From Methanobacterium paludis (GTDB taxonomy: Archaea; Methanobacteriota; Methanobacteria; Methanobacteriales; Methanobacteriaceae): a DNA stretch of 64,000 nucleotides. The stretch covers positions 1,314,001-1,378,000 of the forward strand of contig NC_015574.1 of assembly GCF_000214725.1 (NCBI RefSeq), written 5' to 3'. How positions within the stretch are numbered: the first letter of the stretch is position 1; every line of letters begins with the position of its first letter. A program made the position numbers and the translations under genes. The notes beneath the pieces are model-generated. The model searched no databases. It saw only the letters and a list, made by a program, of their open reading frames with translations, and had not been told where the DNA came from. Below are positions 63,911-64,000 of this stretch, piece after piece.

Positions 63911-64000
63911 ATGAAAATAATCGAAGGGGGAATATGTGCTGTAAATGGAGTAACAGCTTCAGGAACATGTGAAGGTGATTATGGTGTTTCTTTGGTAGTT
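63911..64000 (+). CDS. argJ: Glutamate N-acetyltransferase/amino-acid acetyltransferase ArgJ, N-terminal part
   Basis: Only 30 codons are inside the window: MKIIEGGICAVNGVTASGTC followed by EGDYGVSLVV. The GGICAVNGVxASG opening is that of archaeal ArgJ, which moves the acetyl group from N-acetylornithine to glutamate in arginine synthesis. The gene is cut by the right edge, before the autoprocessing site, so completeness is unknown. Confidence 0.7.
   Translation, partial: MKIIEGGICAVNGVTASGTCEGDYGVSLVV

Overview
The window reads as a chromosomal segment of a hydrogenotrophic methanogen close to Methanobacterium (order Methanobacteriales). The support is a set of archaeal or methanogen-specific genes: methyl-CoM reductase activation protein A2 (atwA), the methanofuran enzyme MfnB, archaeosine tRNA-guanine transglycosylase, archaeal NAC, archaeal NMN adenylyltransferase, CbiT, an archaeal-type thymidylate synthase, an MsvR-like V4R regulator and a pseudomurein-binding-repeat-like protein. 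Spacers are very AT-rich, promoters are TATA-type, many genes have GGAGG/GGTG ribosome sites, and several starts are TTG. I found no rRNA, tRNA, CRISPR array or intact insertion sequence.

Layout. 1-5.15 kb (minus strand): an oxygen-defence cluster (peroxiredoxin, ferritin, two rubredoxins), then a UV-dimer glycosylase-like gene, a UspA, an FMN-binding flavoprotein and atwA. 5.5-9.7 kb: a giant surface adhesin with Pmp-like and DUF11 repeats. 10-23.8 kb: a mixed accessory stretch with a tautomerase, hybrid cluster protein with an operator cluster, flavodoxin, SHOCT protein, methyltransferase, NikR, DUF169 protein, several gene relics, a convergent pair made of a PD-(D/E)XK-like protein and a 19-TPR/nitrilase fusion, and an MsvR-like regulator. 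23.9-28.9 kb: a conserved housekeeping run (nadM, moaE, HD hydrolase, ubiX-cbiT, a membrane protein and a pseudomurein-binding-like ORF). 29-31 kb: thyA and mobA. 31.3-34.8 kb: a small conflict-type locus with a frameshifted ORF behind a 10-bp repeat array, a one-TM protein, small membrane ORF relics, a CD-NTase-like nucleotidyltransferase and a frameshifted HEPN-like relic. 35-41.7 kb: guaB, mfnB, unknown genes and a LUD/CCG iron-sulfur pair. 42-55 kb: a glycan island with two GT2s, four GT4s (two of them a tandem duplicate), a dehydratase, flippase, methyltransferase, sugar oxidoreductase, hexapeptide acyltransferase and DUF2304. 55.3-64 kb: an iron-sulfur flavoprotein, MnmC-like enzyme, and a tightly packed operon tgtA-nac-phosphoesterase-NYN RNase-membrane palm-domain cyclase, then a small secreted protein and the start of argJ.

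How it fits together. From memory, the orthologues of nadM, moaE, HD, ubiX and cbiT (MTH150-MTH146) and of atwA, flavoprotein, UspA, rubredoxin, ferritin and peroxiredoxin (about MTH151-MTH159) are neighbours in Methanothermobacter. Here the two halves are separated by about 18.8 kb, so 5.2-23.9 kb looks like an insertion or expansion rich in surface, redox and conflict genes. Candidates for undescribed biology are the palm cyclase/phosphoesterase/RNase operon, the TPR-nitrilase plus nuclease pair with nearby relics, the CD-NTase/HEPN remnant locus, and a cluster of MsvR-type operators in front of hcp with an MsvR-like protein in the same window.
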